DNA of 64,000 bases from Euryodendron excelsum (taxonomy: Eukaryota; Streptophyta; Magnoliopsida; Ericales; Pentaphylacaceae). A model generated the notes under the pieces. That model searched no databases. It saw only the letters and a list, made by a program, of their open reading frames with translations, and was not told the origin of the DNA. Within the stretch, counting starts at the first letter, position 1. The number at the start of each line of letters is the position of its first letter. The position numbers were made by a program, and so were the translations under genes. Below are positions 1-11,444 of the stretch, piece after piece. Location of the stretch: positions 5,548,501 through 5,612,500 of the forward strand of contig CM065381.1 of NCBI GenBank assembly GCA_033060915.1, in the 5' to 3' direction.

Positions 1-284
1 AATCTTGGGAATTATGTCATTTTACTTCTCCAAGAATTAGTGGATTGACCAAAAAGGCCCTATTATGGATACGTGGCGTGTTAATAGAGCTAAGTCAAAA
101 GCTTGTATGTCATTGGCTATCATTTTTCTTTAGTTTTTGACACGTGCTAGTTTAAAATGTGGTGGACATGTGCGGCACAGACATTAGTGGAATGTGGACC
201 CCAGCAAGCGATTCACCTGCTACCGCTTCATTTGTTAATAATTTCCTAATTTGGATTATGGTTTTTTATCTATGTTTTTTAATT

Positions 285-785
285 AATTTTTTTACTAATT
301 TTTTCAACTAAAATTCAATTTAGCTGTTTAATTTATAATTCTATACGTAAAAATTCTAAAAGAATAAAAAAATCAATATAAATGCCAACAACTTTGAAAA
401 TTATTCCACAATTTTTTTGTATTTCTAAAAATTTTAAGATAAATGAGTTGCATCTGATTCCTGTAAATTTTTGTGGCTTGAATTAGTTTTATGACAGAAT
501 TTTTTAATTACTTTTTCCAATCAAAATTAAATTTAGTTGTTCAATTTATTTGCAAGAGTTCTGAAAGGGAATAATAAATTCTTTTGTGATTTGGATAAGT
601 TATTTTCGGATTTTTTTAACTAATTTTTTCACTTGAAATTCAATTCAGCTTCTTGATTTATATGCAGAAGTGCTGAAAGAGAATTATGAATTCATGGCTT
701 ATACAAATGGCAATATAAAGGTCCACAGCTTGTGAAGATTATTCCAAAGTTTTCATATTATCAAAAATGTAATGTAAATTTTGGG
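285..785. repeat. AT-rich imperfect direct repeat
   Basis: A block beginning with a T-rich 'actaattttttca' phrase and running through 'attcaattTAGCTG'-like and 'ttctgaaag'-like phrases occurs near 287, 499 and 608. A second phrase resembling 'attattccaaagtttt' occurs near 398 and 735. The spacing suggests a degenerate duplication of roughly 325 bp with internal similarity. No coding potential is visible. Which transposon family it comes from cannot be told from the sequence alone. Confidence 0.4.
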
Positions 786-1035
786 TTTTTTCTTATTTTG
801 TTAAGTCAGGTCCGACTTAGCAAGCCTTAAGCCCATCTCATGTATAAACTTTGCATGGTTTTGAATTTGGCCTAAAATATACCCAGATCAAAATCTATTT
901 CGACCCAATTGCGCAAATCCATGATGATTTATCTAATAGTGTTAAAATTATCAAAAACTTCATTTAAAAAAGACTAAAAGTTGCAAGTAGAAGTTTGTAA
1001 CTCGCATTAGTGATCCAGTGGTCTAGAGCATAAAA

Positions 1036-1500
1036 ATGAATCTCGTACCGTTATCAGAAATAGTTGTGGGTGGGTACCGTATCGATTTTCATTCAATACA
1101 AATAAATAATAGTATTATACCGATTAAAGTATCGGCCAATACTAAACAATACTGGTAATACCGTTCAATATTGATGGTATTAAAAATACCAGACGATACC
1201 AATTTTATGTAATTTATTTTAAAATAATTTTATTTTCTTTTATTTTGATGATAATTGTCAATTAAAATTTAGGTATATACTAGACAATAATATGTCTTTT
1301 AAGTATTTTTAAATATATATTTGGATTAGATAACACGTTTACATTATACTAAAACCCTTGACATTTTAAATATATATATTTTTATAACATATAATATTTA
1401 TGGCGATAAATCCGAGACAGTACCTAGTATTGCATTGGTACTTATGCATATCGTACCAATAACAAAAATAATATCCTAGCCGGTACGAAATTGATAACTA
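1036..1500. mobile_element. MITE-like unit, copy 1 of a tandem pair
   Basis: The unit starts with ATGAATCTCGTACCG and ends with CCGGTACGAAATTGAT, which read as imperfect inverted ends (ATCAATTTCGTACCGG on the opposite strand). The interior is AT-rich and rich in GTACCGG/CCGGTAC words, with no ORF of any length. It is followed after about 10 bp by a second, clearly homologous copy. Terminal inverted repeats, small size and lack of coding capacity fit a non-autonomous DNA transposon; the superfamily is not identifiable by eye. Confidence 0.6.
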
Positions 1501-1510
1501 TGACATAGAA

Positions 1511-1980
1511 ATGAATCTCGTACCGGTACCAGAAATACCAGCCTGTACATACCGTACCGGTATTCATCCGGTACAAAATAAATAATTGTACTATACCGGC
1601 TAAGGTATCGGCCAGTACCAGACAATACTGGCGATACTGTCCAATGTTGGTGGTACCGAAAATACCGGACAGTATCAATTTTGTGTAATTTATTTTTAAA
1701 TAATTTAATTTTATTCTCTTTTGATGATAATTGTCAATTAAAATTTAGGCATATACTATACAATAATATGTCTTTTAAATATTTTTAAATATATATTTGG
1801 GTTGGATAACATTTACATTATATTAAAACCCTTGACATTTTAAATACATATATATTTTTATAGCATATAATATTTATAGCGATAAATCTGAAACAGTACC
1901 TAGGATTACATCAATACTTGTACGTATGTACCAATAACAAAAACAGTACCTTAGTCGATACGAAATTAATAACTATGGTA
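1511..1980. mobile_element. MITE-like unit, copy 2 of a tandem pair
   Basis: This is a head-to-tail copy of the unit at 1036-1500, offset by about 475 bp. Long phrases are shared nearly unchanged, for example 'gatgataattgtcaatta', 'caataatatgtctttt' and 'cccttgacattttaaata'. Differences are scattered substitutions and small indels. Copy 2 has the cleaner palindromic GTACCGGTAC next to its left end. Confidence 0.6.
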
Positions 1981-3284
1981 TAGAGAAGAGCTCAGGAACA
2001 AACAATAAACTCGAGCGTCTTGGTTTTGAATCGAGATATAAAAACAGGTATAAAAACAGGTTTGTTAGTGATTATAAGTATCTAAAGTGTATCAATAAGA
2101 GATTAAGGCGGTTGGAGCAAAATGAGGGAATGAGACTAATTTTTCAGTTGTCTTTTTTTTTTTTTGTTAGTCTCATTCATTTGGTTACGATTTCGATTTT
2201 TGTTTCTGTTATTCGATGAAATTGCATTTGACAGATTAATTTTAAAAACTGTTTTCGTAAAAACCATATTTGATAAGTCGCTTTTAGAACTTATTTTTAA
2301 ATTTTTTTTAAAAAACACTTCTAATTTTATGAACCATTTAAAAAGTGTTTTATAAATTTTTAGAATTATTTTTATTTAAAAATTTAAACGACAATATTTT
2401 TTATTATCCCATTTTTTCAGTTTCCTAACTGAAACTCGAACAGTAACCTAACGGGTTTTCCATTTCGAAGTTGGGTTCCGACATTTTATGCAGGGTATTG
2501 AACTTATGGGCCTACTGACAAGCCTGGGTCAAAAAGCTCCAGCTAGTAATGGTGGTTACACATTCCATGTCTAAGGTAGGGCTCAAGCGCACTTCTTTTT
2601 TCTTTTTTCTTTTTTTGTTCCCTATAATAATACATTTATAATGTAGGAGTTCAACACTCTCTCCCATGGGGAAAATATTCACACATTCACGTGAGTAATC
2701 AACTAAAATTATGTATTTAGTTGAGACGTTTTCTGTAGATTACTCAATACTTTATATAAGAATTTAAAATGTTTATTTCTTTTGGTGGTTCATTTAAGAT
2801 AATAAGTTTGGTAACTTGATCAATTTCCAAATTAGAAAGTTTATCAGCATAGTGATTCCCTTCTCTAAATGAGTGTTGGATGTTACTTTTGCAACGCTTG
2901 AGTATAAATTTTGAGTCTTGTACAAGATCTCAAGAGAGGGAATTGGTTCGCTGAGCCTTCTAGGATGAGGTTAACAACTTTCTCCAAGTCAGATTCAACT
3001 TCTATCTCATAAATACATTTCTCCAATATTATAGTCCGGCCTCTATAAATCTCCCAAATTTATGCTTCAATGCTAATGCAATCTTCTAATTTCTCATTGT
3101 AATTAATATTACCTGCATTCACATCCCCCTCTGTCCTAGTTAAAACAAAGAAGTAATTTGTATTAGAAACATAAGAACAATCTAATTATAAACTTTTTAT
3201 GCAGACATCTTTTCTAGATTACTCAATAAAATCAAATACTTTGCTATATTTACTTTAAGAATTTCATTTGACATGATTCTTACT
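1981..3284. other. Intergenic, AT-rich, nothing recognised
   Basis: No ORF with family resemblance, no tRNA-like fold and no strong repeat was seen here. The short ORFs near 2140-2350 on both strands are low-complexity products of A/T-rich sequence. Confidence 0.5.
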
Positions 3285-3499
3285 GCCTATTTGGAACTTA
3301 GGGGCAGGTAGGGAAAAAGAAAATGAAAGGGAAAATATTTTTCCTTTATAGTTTGGTTTTGTGAAGAAAAGGAGAGAAAAATAGAAGGGAATGAGGGGGA
3401 GAAAGAATGATTTAAAAAATTTTCTCCATTTTCCTCCCCCTTTCAATAGTATTTTCTCATTCCTTCCCTTTTCTTCCCTTTTCCAAGCTCCAAATAGGC
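3285..3499. mobile_element. Foldback/MITE element (215 bp)
   Basis: The left end GCCTATTTGGAACTT and the reverse complement of the right end (GCCTATTTGGAGCTT) match at 14 of 15 positions. The interior is purine-rich on the left and pyrimidine-rich on the right, so the whole unit can fold back. A larger relative with similar ends lies at 43874-44356. No clear target site duplication was seen. Confidence 0.6.
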
Positions 3500-3638
3500 T
3501 ATTAAGTTAGGAAGAGAGGACTTAGAGGAGTACGAAGGGTAAAAAAAAAATCCAAAATCACATAATGCACACTAAAAGAAACCTTAATGAGGAAGAGTCA
3601 CTTTTGATTTCTCAACTGGTTGACTTGTATGTATTTGG

Positions 3639-5474
3639 TGTTAGCCCTAAGTTTATTTAAATGAAATTTTATATATGATTTTGATGATAACTTATTTTGA
3701 TTTATAAATGTTTTCTTGATTAAATATATGTAATGTTTTTAATCCTTAGTCTAGTTGATGTAATAAAGTTTTACTACATTATGAAGTACTTAAAAGAGCT
3801 ATCAAGACTTGAAAAGTAATATCTAAATTCTAGAGAATCATGTTTTAAGGAAACTTGATGCAACAAAAAAAAATTAGAGGACATAATTTTCTTTTAAGGT
3901 TGAAAATTCAATGAAACTATATCTTATGATACAGTCTTAATTTTTTGCCCATATCTTTTAATCCAACTATTAGATTGATCTGATTTTTGCGGGACTGAAA
4001 AGAATACTCAAATATCTAATTATGGTATTTTATAAAGTTTTCATAAAAAAAATAGTTTATGAGGCGAAAATGAGCTCGAAAGTGACTTATTGGATTTGAA
4101 ATTCAAAATACGGTAGTTTGGAGACAGTCATGATTATTTGACCATATCTTTTGATCCAGAAGCCCAAATGATCTGATTTTCGAAATTATGAAAAGCTAAC
4201 ATTCATATATACATTTGATCTCTTATATGAAATTTCAAATTCAAATGTTAACTAGATGAAAAATTAGCATACATCTGACTTAGTGCTACAATTCGAAGAT
4301 GACAGCTAGAGAAACAGCCTGAGTATTTCACTCGTATCTTTTGACTCATGGATTCAAATACTTTGATTCTTGCAGATCTGAAAATATAACATCCATATCT
4401 ACATTTCATATTTTATATATATTTTCAAACTTGAACGTTTACTATATAAAAAAACTGATATAGGTTGACATAGCTATACAGAAATTTAAATAGGCTAGTT
4501 GGGAAATAGTTTGAGTAATTTGACTATAACTTTTGATCTAACCATTGGATCGACTTGATTCTTAAGGTTCTAAAAAGTTGACTACCATATCTATAACTTT
4601 ACTCTTATAGTTATTTTCAAATTCGAAAGTTATCAAGGAAAAAATCGTGATGGAACTGAAGTCAGTAGATTTGAAATTTAAAACCTTTTTAATAGCAAAT
4701 AGTTCAATAGGAATAAATATCTTCAATGCTCTCTAACAGCTATAAACTCATTTGAAGTTACAAATCATTCTCCTATCTTCATCTATAAATAGAGATACAC
4801 TTGAAAAACAAAGATGAATAACAAGAGTAATAAAAGATTATGCATCAAAGTGATATTCATCCTACAAAATCTTTGAGAGCTTCATTATATTTTGTCTTGT
4901 ATTGTTTTAAGAGTTTCATTAATATATTTATTCTTTGAGAGAATTTATTTGTAAGCAAAAGTGATTCTACTCATATTTTTCCTTCTTATAAGGAAGAGAC
5001 TAGCTAGAAAAAGTAGCTATAGATTAGGTGTGACTAGTATATGTATCAAAACTAGTTGGAGTGAGCGATTACTTGGTTAGGTATGACTAGCACATGTGTA
5101 AAAACTAGTTGAAAGGATGTGACTAGCATCTGTAACAAAAACTTGTTGTAAAGAAAGACTAGCGCTCTGGTTAAAAGGCTAGTGGCTGTATCTACAATTT
5201 GGATATAGTGGAGAAAAATCTCAAGGAATGAGCCTTGGAGAGTGAACATAGACTTTGGAGTTGAAGTCGAACCATAATAAATCTTGGTGTCGTATTCTCT
5301 TCTCTTTATCTCCTTTACTTTATAGTTTGAATTGTTTGCATTTATTTACACCATATTATTGGTTGATTAATATTTGTTCGAATATTTAGTTAGATTTTTA
5401 AATCTGAAATTATTTGTTAAATTATTGTTTAAACTCAATTCACTCCCCCTCTTGAATTGCCACCTAAACTAACA
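3639..5474 (+). mobile_element. Probable solo LTR (Ty1/copia-like), 1.84 kb
   Basis: The segment starts TGTTAG and ends CTAACA, a typical LTR terminal inverted repeat. It is flanked by TTTGG (3634-3638) and ATTGG (5475-5479), a 5-bp target duplication with one mismatch. A TATA box (TATAAATAG, 4784-4792) sits two thirds of the way along. The 3' part ends in the pyrimidine-rich 'actccccctcttgaattgcc' phrase seen before the end of many plant copia LTRs. No gag/pol coding sequence follows, so this is probably a solo LTR left by recombination. The upstream part carries a tandem array of about 190-bp repeats, listed separately. Confidence 0.7.
3930..4690. repeat. Four ~190-bp degenerate tandem repeats inside the LTR
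   Basis: An 'atatcttttgatcc'-like core occurs near 3950, 4143, 4334 and 4524, a regular spacing of about 190 bp. Each is followed by a 'ttgat...ctgatttt'-like phrase, a 'catatctacattt'-like phrase and 'tttcaaattcgaaagtt'-like wording. The copies are diverged but stay in register. Confidence 0.65.
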
Positions 5475-8400
5475 ATTGGATCTTTAACTTGTGAAGAAAA
5501 AATAAAATAAAAGAATAAGAATTACAAATATCGTGTAAATAATTTCATTTTTCTTTTCTTTTGACAACTCCAAAATTCAGATGTAGTAAAGGTTCCTTGT
5601 GTATCTGCATAATGGGATTTGAAGTCTAATGTTCTAGCAAGGAACCACGTTTATATCATTGGAGGGAAATATTAAAGTTTGTTAAGACTCCTTAGTCATC
5701 CTTGGACACAGTATGGACCGAAGAATTTTGTTGAGAGCTAAGGTTCAAAATTTTAAAATTTGAGAAGTCAATGTAAATTTTACCAAAAATTGAGGCCATT
5801 ACACATTTTTTTTAATCTTAACTACTAAAAAAAAATTAGAATCTAGAATTTCAAAAACTTAGGGCCTGAGTCACCAGACCCCTCTATATCCACTTTTGGT
5901 AGATGGGTTCTCATGTATATACGTCGAGGTCCAACAAATGAATCTGGATCCTCTGCCATTTGCGTTAAATATGAAGATCCAACGACAAGGAAAGTCGGAA
6001 ATTTTTATTTTCATAATCATAGCATTTTTTATGATCATAAAGAGTATAGAAAGTGGCATTTTCTCCAAACTACCCAATTAATTGATATGACAACCTTGCT
6101 AATTAAGATCACAATAAGTGTATTTAGGCTAATTGACTTGTAATACTATATTAACAAAATAACATGATAACTCTGTTACACTTAACATTATCTCTCAAAA
6201 GAGATAGTGGGTTTGAATTTCCAAACATCTTTAGAATATTCATCAGCAGCCACCCCAATTGATAAGGTAGGGTGACTAGTGGATTATGTTGCTATTAGGC
6301 ATCAACTCTCACACACAACATTCTTCTTATATTATATCATTATTATTATATGGGTCTCATTGAGTAGATATTTGAATTTGGCTCAATTAATATGGAATGG
6401 TAGATAGGCCAGTTTTTTTTTTTCTAAGTGCAATCACTTGATTGGATTGAAAACTAAGATCTTAATATCAAATCATGGTTAAGAACTTAAGACTAAGGAG
6501 CATTTGGATATGCATCCACAAGTATTTGAAGGGGTATTGGTATCTAATATGGATTAGACTTCATTTTTTCTTCTCTTTTTTGGATAGAAAAATCAATAGA
6601 TTTAGTATCAAGAAGTTACATCAAATAAAAACAGATACAAGATAGAAAAGAAAAAGAACTTTCTTCATCCACAAACACTCACTATAAACAATTTAATATT
6701 AGTAGTAAGTATAGTTAAAACATGGGCCACACTATTACCTTCTCTTTTAACATGGGTACATCTAGTGAAAGAAAAAAGTCAAAATCTCAATTTTGTTTCT
6801 TCAATCGAATGGCCGACACAATAGAGATCTTCTACAGCTTCAACCACTAGAGCAGAATTTTCCATACAAAAAAAAAGCTTCTCACATTTGTTAAAGCATT
6901 TAAGTTTGGATAGTGGTTTTTCGGTGACAATATTTTTTGAGGTTTTGAGTTGAAGTCTTTTTGTAGTGGTATGCATTGTGACCTGACATGCGTTTTCTCC
7001 ATTTAGAAGTAACAAGAAACTAATAAAAATTTGATCAAATATAATAATGAAGTACAAAATATATATATATATATATATAATATAATAATAGGCATGAGTC
7101 ACTTTGAATTCAAGCTAACGTCAAATGATGATATCATAGGTTTGAAGGAAATTTCATTTTTTTGAGCTGGAAGAAAGAAAGACGTCTATGCATGAATCAT
7201 CGTCCATGTGGACCATAAACCACAACTTATTAATCACTTTGAAATTATTATCTCCTACAATGCACTTCTGTTTTGACAAATAATGGAATGCTATGTTTTG
7301 GACATCTCCACCCATAATTTTATTTTTTTCGGTGGATTATTTTCTCGAACTCAAGCAAGATTACCGTTCACACAAATTATGTAAACTTCATGCATTGCAT
7401 GAATAATGGCCGACCGTGGTGGACCCAGAATTTTGGTTGAAGAAGTGGCGCCAGCCAATTAGAAAAGTTTTAAAGTCGGCAAGCAACGTATCTGCGGAAG
7501 ATTTGGGCGCATGTACTAGTGACTACCATGTAATTTTTAGCCTGACTTCACTAGGAGTGACTTCGAAAAGTTCAGAAATGATTTGAAGAGGCCGGAAATG
7601 ACCCGGAGGGCTGAAAAAGGGCAGAAACACTCAAAACAGTGTCCCGGAGGTATTTAACTTGAAAAATAAGGATAGGATGTGTCAAAAAGATTGATCGAGT
7701 CGTTGGGGGTAAAACCCATGGCAAATTTTTTATTAAATTTTATAGGAACCAAGGTAAAATTTTAAAAATTGTGCGAGACCAATACATATATTTTATTATA
7801 AATACCTAAAAATTAATAAAAATTATTAAAAATTTTGAAAATTTTGAAGGGATCATGGACCGGCCCTCTCCGTCCGCCACCGGCGTAAGGTGCCCCCCAC
7901 TTGTAGTTGAAGCGTTAATTATCTCCCACAATTGGAAATTCAACCAAAATTTCCAAATTACAAAAGCCCAGGACAATGCACACATATATATATATATATA
8001 TATATAAATCTATAAAACTTCTGAGATAAATTAATTAGAAGTTGATTACACGTTAACAAGAGCGTACAAGTTTACTTAATTATTATTTTTTTCCTGAATA
8101 TACATTTTTTTTATTTCACTGTATGTTAAGGGTATCCATATAATACTTTGATATTTAAGGGGGAAAACGCTTAACGCTATGCTTAAATTATAAATCTGTA
8201 AAGGGAAAGAAAAACAAAAATAAAATTAATTATACATATTAATTGTTAGGGGTAATTTTTTTGACAAATATTGATTCATTTTGATCTCATTTTCTTAACC
8301 CAACAAATTAAACAAATAAAGAAATTTGACTTTTTTTAACTTCATTTAATTTTCTTTTATTTTCCGTCCACAAATCCAAATGTAGCGTAATAGTTCTCAA

Positions 8401-9950
8401 ACACCAGCAAATACTAAGTTCATTAGCATCGTTTTCACATCCCAATTCATTTTTTGAAATTTAAGAGATGTATATGAAAATGCCGTTAAAGACGTGACCA
8501 ATTTGGTTTGGTTCTCAGTTTTAAGGTAGTCCAATGTTCTAAAGCCTTTGGAAAGTTATATAGATATTATATTGAAATACCCCATATTTATACCATGCAA
8601 ATGCAAGGTCGAAATCCTATCACTTTCAAAAACTCATTTTATTTTAGGCTTTCGTTTTCCAATATCAAAAACACAACCATTTTGGTGTCATTTAATTTAA
8701 CTGTTTTCGAGATATATTATTATATATATATTTTAAAAGAAATCAAATACATGTATAATTAGCAAAGAGGGGATAGTTATTAGGACTAGAGAAGTTAGTA
8801 TGTTAGTAGACTATATTTTATAAAGAGAAAACAACAAGAGGATCATATATTGTCACCACACTCCTGTTGCGACTCCAACCCTTGACCTCGCCTAAGTCAA
8901 GATAAGATTATGACCATTGGGGCATATACCCTGCTCTTTTTTCGAGATTTTAGAGCTGGGGAAAATATCAAAATGACCTTTTTACTCTTTGATTGGACCA
9001 TGAATTTATGGAGGAAAAATAAAATAAAATACAAAAAAGTAAAGTGAAATAAAGTAATTTTTTTTCATTTCTTGGATGGGCCGGAAAAATGAGGAGAATC
9101 GATGGGTATTTGTCAAAAAAAAAAAAAACTTTTTTCTTTGTTTTATTACTCTTGAAAAATGAATATGTATAACTAATTTATTTAATTTTCTTTTGACAAA
9201 TTCAAAATTTAAACATAAGAAAAACTTTTTAGAGAAGGACTATATCAAATACACCACTAAGGTGGTAGATAAGATAACTTCAACTATGCAGTGCGGATGA
9301 AATTCCTCTTCTCTCGTTCTTTACATGCGATCAAGAGTTCAAACACACTTACACTAATAGTCACTGTGAACTAAATACTGCCTGGAGTGTTGCAGCCATC
9401 TTGCACCTTAAATGAGGACGGGTAAAGCTATGAATCTACTCGATTACCTTATACCTTGAATGGAGGTGGTAAGCTATAGCTCCACTTATTGTGGGAGAGC
9501 TCCGCAGAATAAGGAATGCGATGGCACACCCAGACATGGCCGCTACTCAGTCACCCCACTACTCCTTTACCAGGCGCAAAAAGGGAAGAAAAGACTACAC
9601 CAAGCACATCTTCCACATTCTTCTCAAGTTGGCGAGGACAAAAAACTTGGGTTGGGAAGCCTTACTAACCAAGCCCAATGTGATGTGTGTATATATATAT
9701 TTATTTCAGATGTTGTCATGATCTGATGCTGATTACAGCCCTAATTAGGAGCATGATTTGAAAGGCTACCAAAAATTTAAGCCTCGTCTCATAAAAGTCT
9801 CAAATTCCATGACGATTGCTTCCATTATTACAAAATTCATTTTCAAAATAAATAAATTGCATTCAAAACATAAACAACACCCAGGAGCCCTCTTTTGAGA
9901 AATTAAGAGTGCCAATTCACCTTTTTCGATCAACCAAAAAAAAAAAAAAA
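5475..9950. other. Intergenic, no gene recognised
   Basis: About 4.5 kb with only short ORFs that resemble no family. Simple (TA)n runs occur at about 7061-7080 and 7985-8006. The stretch 7400-7900 is less AT-rich, contains many stops in all frames and may be degraded transposon sequence. No tRNA, snoRNA or miRNA precursor could be supported. Confidence 0.5.
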
Positions 9951-9954
9951 AGTG

Positions 9955-10147
9955 CCACTTCACTTTATTCCGTCTCTTATAAATGCAATAAGTCCTTCGT
10001 TAGGAAGGTAATGCGCTTTCCTTTAAAGAATTAAGAGGGTCACATTACTCAAATTCTTCTTCTCATAAATGTAATAGATCTTTCTATTAGGTATGTGATG
10101 TGCTTTCTCTTTACAGAAATTAAAAGAGTCACGTCGCTCTTAATTTG
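9955..10147. repeat. Imperfect tandem duplication, ~95-bp unit
   Basis: Two adjacent segments share the order 'cttctcataaatg-aata', 'tc...ttaggaaggtaatg', 'tgctttc', 'tttaaagaattaagagggtcac'. The first lies at about 9955-10052 and the second at about 10053-10147. They differ by substitutions and small indels. Confidence 0.5.
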
Positions 10148-10823
10148 TAGAGTCAAAGCCATGTTTTGATCTTAAATCTGTGAAGGAAAAGAAAAACCAA
10201 TAAAGCAAAAGAAGTTAATTTTTTTATTTCATTAAAAAAAATGAATAGGTATTTTCAAGAAATTTATTTTTTTTGTTTGATCATCCTTAAAAAATAAAAA
10301 TATTTTTTTTACCTTGAAAAATTTAAAATCCAAAATAGCATAAGAATACTTGTAAGGCTAACTTGAGGGGAACACCCACAGATCTAATTTTTTTTACTCT
10401 TTTGATCAATTTGTAAGTGTGAAAAAAAATAAAAATCTATGAATGGTTAAAAAACTGATTTCATAATTTATTATATTATTTTTTTAAATAATAAAATTTT
10501 TGTGTTTAATTTTCTTAACTGTTTAAAAAAATTAAGTAGTGTTATCCATACTTAATGAAGTCTTCACTTTTTATGATAGTACAGAGAGAGACACACAGCC
10601 ATTAGATTAAATAACCCCCCTTGAGGAGTTCCTATACGCTAATCTCCTCCACCTTTTGATGGCCTGTAGATACATTTGATCTAAACTTTCGATGACCATC
10701 CAAGGGTCCAAAACGGAAGAAGCTGAACTTCTAAAATTGACCCTACCAGTGCTGCCACACAGCGATGGTTTATAAAAGCTTAGCTGTGTCCGGAACATAG
10801 GTATACCAAAACAGGGACAAACG

Positions 10824-10824
<1 letters not shown>

Positions 10825-10858
<34 letters not shown>

Positions 10859-11169
10859 TGGGAGATGAAAAAGGGCGAAGGAAGAGAGAGAAAGCATGAT
10901 CAAAAAACAGAGTCGATTGTTGTTTTGAAATTCAACAGCTCCAAATTCTCCAATTCCCCACAAGAATGAAAACCCACCACTCACACCCTTCAATCTTCAG
11001 TACCCAGATCGCATTTTCACTCATTTCTATCAAATTGCTCTGCTTATGATCCATTTCCCTGGTTTTGCAATGTTTTTTGTGTGTCTGTGACAAGAAGACA
11101 TCAAATCATTGGCCAGTTTGTTCCAAAATCTGGTCTTATCCATGAGGTTGTAGCTCTCTCTCTCTCTCT
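10825..11169 (+). promoter_or_regulatory. GA tract and CT tract in leader of the BTB gene
   Basis: A (GA)n run at about 10825-10857 and a (CT)n run at about 11153-11169 precede the start codon at 11445. Such tracts in plant 5' leaders and proximal promoters are known binding sites for BBR/BPC GAGA-binding proteins. The transcription start cannot be fixed from sequence; the non-coding stretch to 11444 is probably 5' UTR. Confidence 0.5.
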
Positions 11170-11444
11170 GTGTTTTATTCTGATCCTCTTTATTAATCTT
11201 CCCTTATTTAGTCTTTCTTCATTTCAAATATTCAAATCATATCATTAAATTATGTTCCTTTGACAACCCGACAAATTTCTCACACTTTCCAGGAAAACTA
11301 TCATTCTCTCCCCTCAAAATCTCCATTTTCTTCATAAATTCCAGGTTTTTTTTTGGTGTGTTTTGAATTCAGTTTCCCTCTTTACTTGGCTTCCCAACTT
11401 CGAATTCCCATCTGGGTCTGCCCCAATTTGCTGGGAATTGAACC

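Noticed and set aside
1005..1030. tRNA-like 'agtgatccagtggtctagagc' stretch
   Set aside because: It resembles an A-box loosely, but no anticodon arm, B-box or acceptor pairing follows.
6779..7102. 107-residue minus-strand ORF
   Set aside because: Its N-terminal part is an AT microsatellite translation (YIYIYILY...) and the rest resembles nothing known.
9460..9726. Two overlapping plus-strand ORFs of about 80 residues
   Set aside because: No family resemblance, no splice context and low conservation expected; likely chance ORFs.
10607..10993. 128-residue minus-strand ORF over the BTB leader
   Set aside because: It reads through the GA microsatellite (SLSLSLSL) and lies antisense to a 5' UTR; no family match.
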